Position numbers and translations under genes: made by a program
Notes under the pieces: model-generated
Seen by the model: only the letters and a program-made list of their open reading frames with translations
Told to the model about the DNA's origin: nothing
Databases searched by the model: none
Assembly (NCBI GenBank): GCA_003024985.2
Contig: PXIH01S0001531.1
Reading direction: 5' to 3' (one strand)
Origin: Euperipatoides rowelli
Lineage: Eukaryota > Onychophora > Udeonychophora > Euonychophora > Peripatopsidae
Length of the DNA stretch: 10,074 nucleotides
In this document: piece after piece, positions 1-7,047 of the stretch
Layout: each line of letters starts with the position of its first letter
Numbering within the stretch: the first letter of the stretch is position 1

Positions 1-52
1 GATAATATTCCATACAACTGTTGGAAGGTAAGGTAATATAAAAATTAGACAT
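1..52 (-). CDS. Start of a gene next to the integrase, cut by the window edge
   Basis: An ATG whose first base is at 52 opens 17 codons that run off the left edge without a stop, beginning MSNFYITLPSNS. The ATG overlaps the last readable part of the integrase chromodomain in a different frame, as in compact virus-like gene layouts. The opening resembles, from memory, an uncharacterised protein that follows the integrase in some invertebrate Polinton elements; I could not check this. Function is unknown, and with so few codons it may be broken beyond the edge. The neighbouring integrase is clearly dead, so this is probably a remnant too. Confidence 0.4.
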   Translation of the reverse strand, partial: MSNFYITLPSNSCMEYY

Positions 53-1065
53 AATTTTTTCAAGTCTTTCCCCAGAACCCAAGAGTTAAAGGATGAAGGA
101 TAGCCTTGCCACTTGATATAATAATATTTTTCTCTTCCTCTTTTTTCTTCTTTCAATATTTTTTTCTATATTATAATAATCACTGCTATCTTTTTTAACA
201 GTTTGCATTTCTTCTCAGTAGAAAATGCCATCAATGACCTCATCTTCATCTTTTAAATCTTTGATTTTATATACCGTTGGTACCGTAGGGATACGTTCCA
301 TGATAATAAATATGTATTGAGTCCAATTGAGGAGGTAACCTTTCTCAAATACTGTTTTCATTTTAGAAATTCTAACTTGTTGTCCGATGTTAAATTTAAA
401 TGATTGAGATTCATCCCATAGTTAGATAAAACCCCATATATTTCTTTTTCATTTTTCTTAGTTACTTCTACCGGACTTCTTTGAATACTTCTATGAAAAG
501 TATGATTATAACTTTTCATTAGGTGGGGTAAGATATCTAAATAGTTTAAAAGTATTTTTTGTGGTGAAATATCTCCCGCAGCTTTTAATTCAGACTTGGT
601 AGTAAAGAAATGGATATTATTTTCTTTTAAGTAAGTTTGAAATATGTGGTTCTGAAATTCTTTACCATCATTTTTCTGGAGCTTATTAGGTTTACGTTCT
701 TGGATAATTTTTTTAAACGTGTTTAGAATTTATTTAGATATTTTAGTTTTCATGTCTAGGGCCCAAGCATATTTTGAAAAGACATCAATAAATATTTAAC
801 CCCTGAATTATATTTGGAAATATTTTGTAATATATTAAGTCCGCTTGAAATTGACCATTGATCCCATGAACGATAGTCTTTCTTCTTTTAAAATTTTTCC
901 TCACAGTTTTATGTAAAGTATACACATCTTGTGTTTCAAACCAATCATTAAATTTTGATTTATTATATGCTGAGTCTATTGTATGCCTCGATGGAAGGCT
1001 TGTTTCCCCAATATGCTGCATACTTGTTCAGGATTGTAATATTTTTCTATCCATTGGTTTTCCAT
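50..1065 (-). pseudogene. Broken Polinton/Maverick-type integrase with chromodomain
   Basis: The intact family is a retroviral-like DDE integrase that inserts large virus-like Polinton DNA into the host genome. Reading down the minus strand, an ATG at 1065 opens MENQWIEKYYNPEQ. After a frame change comes a DNA-binding stretch with YTLHKTVRKNFKRRK, then INGQFQADL, which carries the first expected catalytic Asp. After another frame change come IDVFSKYAW, an in-frame stop, LQKNDGKEF, ENNIHFFTT and SYNHTFHRSI. A later frame holds FEKGYL.NWT and VIDGIFY, then a stop. A last frame holds a chromodomain-like end with KWQGYP, FNSW and KDLKK. The second catalytic Asp appears to be Asn in LQKNDGKEF. The segment that should hold the catalytic Glu, between HFFTT and SYNH, seems deleted by roughly 25 residues. 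Several frameshifts and stops make it inactive. Family identity is from motif recognition. Confidence 0.85.
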
Positions 1066-1345
1066 TTTATTCCAACACCTACTCCAGCAGATAAGTTTAA
1101 TTTTCATATGTCTCTGATACGTAGCATATTTTGGTAACTAATAAAATGAAGTTCATAAGTATCTATATACCCCTGCTACATAATCTAGAAAAAAATACTG
1201 AATTCTGATTGGTTAATAAGTTTTTATGTGAATGGGTGTTAGGAATGAAATAGAACAAATTTTAACATTTAAAAATTATTTACAATACAATTTTCAAACT
1301 AGTTTTTTTATTTTTCCACTAGAAGAAAATTATTTATTTAATTGA
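1066..1345. other. Spacer between two broken genes
   Basis: This AT-rich stretch separates the integrase start from the end of the upstream minus-strand gene. I see no convincing reading frame. It holds one TGATTGGTTA motif at 1206-1215, a word that recurs further up in the same block. Confidence 0.4.
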
Positions 1346-1943
1346 TCAATAACTATCTTCAAATAAAAACTTATTATTTTTAACATGAGAATAAATTCCA
1401 TTTCTTTCATAGAAATAAATAGAATGTAAAGGAGGATTTCCAATACAATTATTTACATAGTAATCAATATCAATAACATTAGCAATCATTCTGGATTCAA
1501 TTAAAGCCATAAATATAGTCTCGTGTACCAGTCTTTTAGAAAGTAATTTTTTAGCTTTAAATTTAAGTTTTTCAGGGGATAAGGTTGGATTTTTTTTCTT
1601 TATACAAATAAATCAAATAAAAATATATGGACTGGTGTATATACTGCATAAAGTTAAAATGATTAATAGAGTTCAATGTTGATGACTGTGAGAATTCAAT
1701 TTTCTTTTGCAGTTCTTTTATCATGGCATAAATACATTTAATATGATTATAACATTCATAAGTTAACTGATCTTTGAAATTAAAAATTTCCCCTATTTTT
1801 GATCTTAGAAGATAAATAGAAGTTTGAATTTCATTTAAGCCTAATCGAGCAATGCTTTCAGGGTGTGCTCCTGCAGTCGGCGGTGAAGATGACCTATTCC
1901 CGTTAGATGGTTGATAGAGTATAATGATTGGTAGGTCCATCAC
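1346..1943 (-). pseudogene. Unrecognised protein gene of about 199 codons, one frameshift
   Basis: A reading frame begins at a GTG at 1943, with an ATG directly after it at 1940, and opens MDLPIIILYQPSNG. It stays open to a stop at 1572-1574. A second frame takes over at the A8 run on the minus strand (1590-1597 on the plus strand) and stays open through SPEKLKFKAKKLLSKR, ESRMIANVIDIDYYV and FLFEDSY to a TGA at 1346. A single one-base slip in the homopolymer would therefore join two otherwise clean halves. The N-terminus is Pro/Ser-rich, the middle is Lys-rich and probably helical, and there is no signal peptide. I do not recognise the family. It lies about 280 bases upstream of the broken integrase on the same strand, so it may be a Polinton-like accessory or structural gene. 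The slip could be a true mutation or a sequencing error. Confidence 0.5.
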
Positions 1944-2319
1944 ACGGTTGATAGAGTGTATCTGTATAATGGTTCATTGGTTAAGGTGGACTTCTATTTT
2001 CAGATATGATGGAATGACTCGTGATGCTTCAATAGTACTTGTAAATAACACACAGGTAGTATCAGTGGTGAACCAATATGATAGAAACTTTTTGATTTTT
2101 ATATAGCACTCATCTCTTATATGATTGGTTGAGAAGATATTAATCCATGAACCAATCACATTACATCTTGGCTTTGATTGGTCGATACTTTTTAGCTTTT
2201 GGGTTAGCACATTTTTTTTTTTTTTTCATGAGTGGGATATGTATCCTTTGTCGTTTAAAGGGGGTTTTAACCCCATAGTATTTGTTGTAGAGTTCCGGGT
2301 GCCCCAATTGATTTGATGG
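1944..2319. other. Decayed spacer with repeated ATTGG words
   Basis: No convincing gene is visible; the short frames here overlap each other on both strands. The segment is marked by repeated TGATTGGT words in both orientations (2122-2130, 2150-2158, 2175-2182), an imperfect local duplication containing CTCTATCAACC just left of 1980 on the minus strand, and a T15 run at 2212-2226. Confidence 0.4.
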
Positions 2320-2438
2320 TTAACATTCACCGCAGAAATATGTTCCTTCAATTTCAGGCTGGTCACCGGAGGTATCGTAACATTTAAAAATGTAACTTCT
2401 TTTATCATTTTTGGTGGGAGTAATAGTCTAGGGATGGA
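2320..2438 (-). pseudogene. Possible cysteine-rich C-terminal fragment
   Basis: A minus-strand frame reads YIFKCYDTSGDQPEIEG followed by TYFCGEC and a stop at 2320. A lone Cys, a polar loop and a final CxxC look like half of a zinc ribbon. The frame differs from that of the cysteine-rich gene ending at 2439 and is cut upstream by a stop. It could be the displaced tail of that gene after a frameshift, the end of a separate gene, or chance. No ATG of its own is visible. Confidence 0.25.
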
Positions 2439-2853
2439 TTAATTATTCAGTGTGGATAGTAATTCATCCTGGCTAGATGCTATCTCATCCGGAGTTAATG
2501 TAGAAGCGACTTCCATTTCATTTTGAGTTGATGTCAGCAGCAGTGTTGATAAGATTGAGTCTAGTGTGGATAATATGGAGTCTAGTGATGGAAATACAAG
2601 TAATGGTAATATGGTGTCTAGTGATAGTAATAGGGTAACATCATAGACTTCAGGCATTCTTTGTGCAAACCCATCATAGTTGTGATCGGTGATAGTACAA
2701 TAATCAGAATTCTCTACCGCTAAATCATCACAGCCGGAATACCCACATCTTTTATGCTTCATGCTGGATGAAATTATTACCATATTCAGCACGAATTGGT
2801 TTATTGCAGTCTCGGCATCTGGGTACGGCTGGTAATTGTGGTGGTGAGTCCAT
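2439..2853 (-). pseudogene. Small cysteine-rich, probably zinc-binding protein, frameshifted
   Basis: An ATG at 2853 opens MDSPPQLPAVPRCRDCNKPI. The frame closes just after IQHEA. One base on, the next frame continues with KRCGYSGCDDLAVENSDYC and a nearby DH, and runs to a stop at 2439. Together these give CxxC, then C-x4-C, then C and H, which fits a small treble-clef-like zinc site of the C-x4-C...C..H kind; zinc binding is inferred. The rest is a Leu/Ser/Thr/Asp-rich tail with repeated LDSILST words and an acidic end (SSQDELLSTLNN). One frameshift breaks it. It sits between the coiled-coil fragment upstream and the 1346-1943 gene downstream on the same strand. Family and function are not recognised. 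The same frame is open upstream of 2853, but that part is low-complexity and I prefer the MDSPPQ start. Confidence 0.5.
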
Positions 2854-2956
2854 GATAGTGATCACTTCCTGTTGAGGCTTAAAGAGCTTGAAATTTTCTA
2901 TAAATAATGAAAAGAGAAAGAAAAAATAATGAATATATAACAATAAAATAATACAC

Positions 2957-3212
2957 TTAGAAAAAATATTTAATTTTATAGATACCAAGTTCTTTTTTCT
3001 TGACATCTAATTGCTGCTCTAATTTATATTTCTCCCTGGTAGCGAGAAATATCACTTCAGTTTGAGCAGTGATTTGCTGCTCAAGATTGGTGATCTCAAT
3101 GCATCAATGTCACTAATAGACTGTCTATCTCTTGGCTCAATAAGATGTCCATCTCTCCGGCTTACATAACATTGAGGGCTTCTACTTGATGTTGATTAAA
3201 GTTTTGGTTCAT
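2957..3212 (-). pseudogene. Small coiled-coil-like protein, one stop and one frameshift
   Basis: An ATG at 3212 opens MNQNFNQHQVEALNVM, followed by an in-frame TAA, then MDILLSQEIDSLLV in the same frame. A one-base shift near MH then leads into ITNLEQQITAQTEV, ATREKYKLEQQLDVKKKEL and a stop at 2957. Spacing of Leu/Ile among Glu, Gln and Lys suggests a helix or short coiled coil. With both breaks ignored it would be about 84 codons. It is the most upstream piece of the minus-strand block and ends about 100 bases before the cysteine-rich gene. I do not recognise it; a small structural or scaffolding protein is only a guess. Confidence 0.4.
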
Positions 3213-3295
3213 TCTCAATCACTCTTGAGAAGGTAGTGACTTATCATTATTTCATGGGGTTTTATATGCTATGGTCAGATTCAAATGCATGGAAA

Positions 3296-3810
3296 TACGT
3301 CATACTTTAGACATTAAAAATGACCTGGTAGTGTTTAGCATACTTCCGAACATAGGGCAAACTTGAAATTAGGCATGCAGGTAGGTTCCATAGTTTAGAC
3401 AATGAAAATAGAGTTTTGGATTTTTATGGGGGGGGGGGGAGAAAATTGCCCTGTAGTGTTTAGCATACTTCCCAACATANCACATACTTGAAATTTGGCA
3501 TGTGGCTAGGTTCCATAGTGTAGACAATGAAAATAGAGTTTTGGATTTTTTTTAAGGGGTGGAGGATGTAGAAAATGACCCAGTAGTGTTTAGTGTACTT
3601 CCCAACATAGGGTACACTTGAATTTTGCCATGTAGGTAGGTTCCATAGTGTAAACAATGAAAATAGACTTTTGCATTTTGGGGGGGGAGGTGTTGGGAAG
3701 GGGGGGAGCAAATGACCCAGGAGTATTTAGCATATTTCCCAACATTACACAGACACTACTATAATAGACAATAAGGATTTTTTTTTTTTGGGGGGAGGGA
3801 AATGACCTGA
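3296..3810 (+). repeat. Tandem minisatellite, units of about 125-137 bp
   Basis: Units begin with AATGACC or AATTGCC at 3319, 3444, 3574, 3711 and 3801, giving steps of 125, 130, 137 and 90 bases. Each full unit carries GTAGTGTTTAGCATACTTCC, a short CAACATA word, a GTTCCATAGTGTA word, AATGAAAATAGA, a T-run and then a G-run. The first unit is preceded by a partial one (about 3296-3318) and the last is truncated. The G-runs reach 12 (3428-3439), 8 (3680-3687) and 7 (3700-3706). Base 3480 is an N inside a unit. Repetitive reading frames on the minus strand here are shadows of the tandem units. Confidence 0.85.
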
Positions 3811-5060
3811 CAATGGACACACATGCAATGCCGGGCACTATAGCTATAAAATAAGAGCTGTTTTTTATTGTTATGCTTCTAAACCTATAAGACAAATCAT
3901 TAGTGATTTCATGAACATCACATTTGTGAGAGACATTAGTGTAGATCTGACCATTGGTTTATACTCAAGTAAAGATGTTAATAAAATTGTTTTGACCTTA
4001 TTTTTTTGGAATGTCGAAATTTTGAAATAATAATGTTTTTGCCAACAACCTTCAATCTTTGAAAGAGGTGGTAAAGAGTGAGGTGGAAAAAATCACTTTA
4101 TTTTGACAACACATACTTGATTTTTGAATCATATGAGAAAATATGGTACAACAAAGGTTTTAATATAAATCATTTCTTTATATCATTTGAGAGATACTTC
4201 AATTAGCAAAATTATGTTTAATTTTTCTGAGTAATAATGTTGATTTTTTTTGTTTTGGGGTAGTTGTTGGTGTTAAAATAAGGAAAAAAGGGAAGAAAAA
4301 TGTAGAGAAAAAGAATATTACATATAACATTAATATGGATCAATGTCTTATATTGTAAAATAACTTTTTAAATTTCTTTTAGTCTTCCATTGAAATTGGT
4401 GATTATTGAATTATGTTTTATGTTTAATTGAAGATTAAAAGGAGGTTTTAATTGACTTATTAAAATGTTTTTGACTTATTAGATGAGAAATTAAGATGTA
4501 ATGTGTTATGTTATTACTTTGTATATGATGGTTGCAAACGGGTGTATTTAATTTTACTTTGAAATCCTTTTTCTTTTGTTCTTGATGTAAACTGTTTAAA
4601 GATAATAGTTATATTTGTAATTCTTTTAATGAATGAGTTAATTTCAAAAGGGGGAATCATTACCCTGTATGAATAATCTTTTTTATTAAAGCTTTTGTTT
4701 GTAACTATCCTCATAAAAATTAGTTTATAGAAAAATATTGATTTAATATTTTATTGATGTATCAAGACTATATTTTTGTGTATAATTTTCTAAAACTCCA
4801 AAATGCAAATTTATTTCGTTCTATGTTGTATTTTATGCAAGATTGTAATAAAAGTTTTTTTTTTTTAAAGGTTAAAATAAAATACTTTCTACCTGTGCAG
4901 TTTCAATGATCCTTATCTTATAGGAGTGAAGAAATAACCATCTTGTATTCAATAATAATAAATTAACTTCATGATTTCATTGTTTTGTTAAAACCTTCAG
5001 AATTTAGATAAGACAGCTTCATTAAAGTTTCAGAATTGACTATTTAATTGATTGGCAGGT
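3811..5060. other. AT-rich intergenic DNA, no gene seen
   Basis: No convincing coding frame, hairpin or transposon terminus is visible. The stretch has T- and A-runs (for example around 4855-4868) and a purine-rich segment near 4280-4315. A short minus-strand ORF at 4514-4714 has low-complexity composition and no recognisable motif. Confidence 0.5.
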
Positions 5061-5074
5061 AAATGAATACTTAC

Positions 5075-5189
5075 AGCGATTGTTCTAGTTATACGGCCCC
5101 TCACCAAATCCATGATGTACAAAATCTTTTCTGGTTCCAAATAATCCATCAGTGAACAGCTAATTCCAGACGCCAAAAAATAATATTCT
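5075..5189 (-). CDS. Candidate internal or first exon of a host gene
   Basis: On the minus strand a pyrimidine tract (TTTTTTCTTCTTCTCT) leads to an AG at 5190-5191, and the next 115 bases are open. They read EYYFLASGISCSLMDYLEPE and then KILYIMDLVRGRITRTIA, ending exactly at a consensus donor GCT|GTAAGT (intron from 5074). The residues are mixed, not the Ile/Lys/Asn-heavy output of random AT-rich DNA. If internal, the exon is phase 2 at its start and phase 0 at its end. Alternatively the ATG at 5149 could start a first coding exon of 25 codons. The frame is also open a little beyond both splice sites, so the boundaries are uncertain. Family not recognised, and no partner exon is visible further left. 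Confidence 0.35.
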
Positions 5190-5273
5190 CTATCATAGAG
5201 AAGAAGAAAAAATGAATTAAAGATTTATTTATTCGGTATTGCAAATCTGAAAGAAAAACAAATCAAAACTAAG

Positions 5274-5318
5274 CCAATCAAAATGTCAGATAATCCAATG
5301 AACTCTGAATGAGCCAAT
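5274..5318. promoter_or_regulatory. Three evenly spaced CCAAT pentamers
   Basis: CCAAT occurs at 5274-5278, 5295-5299 and 5314-5318, all in the same orientation, with start-to-start spacing of 21 and 19 bases. On the minus strand this lies about 85-130 bases upstream of the candidate exon at 5189. CCAAT clusters are bound by NF-Y in animal promoters. Promoter activity is inferred, and chance in AT-rich DNA is possible. Confidence 0.25.
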
Positions 5319-5419
5319 TACTAAAGGGCAGAGGGAATAGTTTTTTTTAAAAAAAACATGTTTGACCCTAAGGTAGAAATCATCATTTTATTTACATTGT
5401 TTACATATTCAAATGAAAT

Positions 5420-5628
5420 TCAATAATTTACAAGATTCTTGTTCTGCACATAAGTCATCATTTTCTTGGAATCCTTACAGCAGCCACCATTTTCCATAGT
5501 GGGTTTCTTCCAATTTGATTATCTTAATCAGTAATTGCACTATCATCAATTTTTCTAGATTTCTCTAATAAGAAATTATCCCCATGCAAACTCAAGTCCG
5601 AAAACCAGACCTGAGTATAAGTCCAGTT
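5420..5628 (-). other. More complex segment with two short minus-strand ORFs
   Basis: This stretch is less A/T-monotonous than its surroundings. One minus-strand frame (5628-5524) reads 34 residues including YTQVWFSDLSLHG and LLEKSRKIDDSAITD before a stop, with no ATG. A second (5497-5420) starts at an ATG with A at -3 and G at +4 and reads MENGGCCKDSKKMMTYVQ to a stop after 25 residues; it also contains a donor-like GTAAGG. These could be decayed exons, UTR sequence or a dispersed repeat. I recognise none of them. Confidence 0.25.
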
Positions 5629-5706
5629 TTACAAGAAATAAATTGTATTAAACTGTATGACAGCAATCAGAAAACTGTAAGACGACCAATCTAAATTAAG
5701 CTTTAA

Positions 5707-5877
5707 ATATTAAGATTTAATACTCATCCTATTTTGACACATATAGTTATAATTTCATTTATATTAATTGTTGTGTTATGTATTTTAATTGTAGAGAGGT
5801 CCTATAGATATGAAATTGAAAATGCTAAACCTACTAAATCTGTCGTTGATGTAATTAAGACTATTAAAATTCATTGA
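5707..5877 (+). other. Short plus-strand ORF resembling a membrane anchor plus tail
   Basis: The frame is open from 5707 to a TGA at 5875-5877 (56 residues) but has no ATG. The middle reads HIVIISFILIVVLCILIV, a plausible single membrane-spanning helix. A polar and charged tail follows, with ERSYRYEIENAKPTKS. It could be a last exon of a single-pass membrane protein. It could equally be chance, because T-rich DNA readily yields Ile/Leu/Val frames. An AG at 5793-5794 after a T-rich stretch could be an acceptor for a shorter exon that keeps only the tail. Confidence 0.2.
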
Positions 5878-5971
5878 TTTGTACTGTGAATTAAAAACAA
5901 AATTTAACATAGTGCATGTGCAGTGGCTGTTTTTCCAATCTTATAATGTGCACAAGAAAAGTAGCCCCTTC

Positions 5972-6069
5972 GATTGAATAATAATAATAATAATAGTGTT
6001 AGTTGTGATTCAATAATAATAATAATAATAATTAAAATAATAATAATAATAAAATAATAATAATAATAA
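5972..6069 (+). repeat. AAT trinucleotide microsatellite, interrupted
   Basis: Two long runs of ATA/TAA repeats are separated by a short unique interruption (about 5997-6010) and smaller breaks. Frames through it encode only poly-Ile or poly-Tyr/Asn strings and are not genes. Confidence 0.9.
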
Positions 6070-6130
6070 TTGAAGAATGCCAACAGCACTAGCAAATATT
6101 ATGTGCTAGTACTGTTGGCAGTCTTCAATT
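6068..6130. repeat. 63-nt hairpin (27-bp arms) at the edge of an AAT array
   Basis: The left arm 6068-6094 and right arm 6104-6130 pair at 25 of 27 positions around a 9-base loop (6095-6103). The arms begin AATTGAAGAATGCCAAC and end with GTTGGCAGTCTTCAATT. The left arm emerges directly from the AAT array. It may be a miniature foldback element; a microRNA-like precursor is possible but untested. Confidence 0.8.
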
Positions 6131-6357
6131 ATTTGAACATGCACGAGAGAAGAGTTTCCCATTACTAATAATAATAATAAAACAATGATGCAATTGGTGC
6201 ACATTATTATTAATTACACAATGTGCACAAAAAACAAGTCTCGTAATTTAATAATAATAATAATAATAATAATGGTAATGATGACAATGACGATTACGAT
6301 GACTATGTCAATGACGATGATGATGATAATAATGATAATAATAATAATATTGAATGA
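6131..6357 (+). repeat. AAT/ATG-type microsatellites with related spacer units
   Basis: AAT arrays at about 6165-6180 and 6249-6273 and a degenerate ATG/ACG/AAT tract (6274-6357) are separated by spacers. The spacers share a motif around TGCACRAGARAAG that also occurs near 5946-5960, each copy being followed by an AAT array. The plus-strand frame running through it encodes Met/Ile/Thr strings and is not a gene. Confidence 0.75.
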
Positions 6358-6630
6358 TACCAATGACATCCTTTTTCTGCATGTATATAAAATAATTTTA
6401 TTAAATTGATTGTTAATCCAATTCTGGCTCTGAGGCCATTTTCAAGATTTATTCATGGCAATTCATGTTGCCAGACTTTTTATTGTATTGAATACAATAA
6501 AAAGTCTGGCAACATGAATTTCCATGAATAAATCTTGAAAATGGCCTCAGAGCCAGAATTGGATTAACAATCAATTTAATAAAATTATTTTATATACATG
6601 CAGAAAAAGGAAGTCATTGGTGTCATTCAA
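6350..6630. repeat. 281-bp nearly perfect palindrome
   Basis: Arms 6350-6489 and 6491-6630 are reverse complements at 137 of 140 positions around a single central base (G at 6490). I compared them base by base; the mismatches lie near both outer ends (two) and in the CATGGC/CATGGA pair. The outer ends read TTGAATGATACC and GGTGTCATTCAA. A 5-base AATAT sits at 6346-6350 and again at 6630-6634 and could be a target duplication, though AT richness makes that weak. It has no coding frame of note. It fits a foldback or MITE-type element, or a head-to-head duplication. Confidence 0.92.
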
Positions 6631-7047
6631 ATATTTTGATTCTGCATTAGAAGCTTTAGGCATCATTCAATAATAATATATTCCTATTTGAATGTTTCAT
6701 ATTATTATTATTATTTGTTTATTCAGTAATGTTATGTACATAAACATATAGTATATATTTAAAACTCTAGCCCATATGGATGAGTTTTAATTACAGAGAT
6801 AAAATTTAAAGTTATGTGATATTAAAATAAAATTAAAAATTATCATAACAGATGGTAAACATCAATTAAAAGTAATAATATCAGTAGTAGACTAATTATA
6901 AGGCAAACTCAAAACATCATAGTTACTTGTGTACTCAAATTTACTTGATTTTAATTTTTTATAGTTTTATTATTCCTACTATTATAAATGTTATTAGATT
7001 TTATTCAGTGTGACATGTTTTTATATTTACTACAACATTTACATTTA
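6631..7047. other. AT-rich DNA with a partner of the palindrome's outer end
   Basis: No gene is visible. Bases 6659-6679 are close to the reverse complement of 6341-6361, the AAT tail plus TTGAATGATGCC end. A short ATT array is at about 6703-6716. The rest is AT-rich without recognisable structure, up to the TTA that precedes the next transposon. Confidence 0.45.

Noticed and set aside
955-1137. Plus-strand ORF of 60 residues
   Set aside because: It lies opposite the integrase N-terminal region, whose motifs on the minus strand explain the sequence.
2320-2364. TFIIS-like zinc ribbon at the FCGEC terminus
   Set aside because: Only one Cys and one CxxC are present and the diagnostic acidic loop is not clearly matched; too little for that name.
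1924-2408. Several short overlapping ORFs on both strands between the broken genes
   Set aside because: No family motifs, heavy mutual overlap, and low-complexity residues; treated as decayed spacer.
2854-3006. Upstream extension of the cysteine-rich gene giving a hydrophobic leader
   Set aside because: The stretch is Phe/Leu/Ile-rich from T-rich DNA and overlaps the end of the coiled-coil fragment; MDSPPQ is the more natural start.
3460-3895. Two overlapping minus-strand ORFs with repeated Pro/Phe/Thr words
   Set aside because: They are translations of the minisatellite units; the repeated peptide simply mirrors the DNA period and crosses an N at 3480.
5904-6409. ORFs rich in Ile, Tyr, Met and Thr on both strands
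   Set aside because: They run through AAT and ATG microsatellites and the palindrome edge; composition is explained by the trinucleotide repeats.
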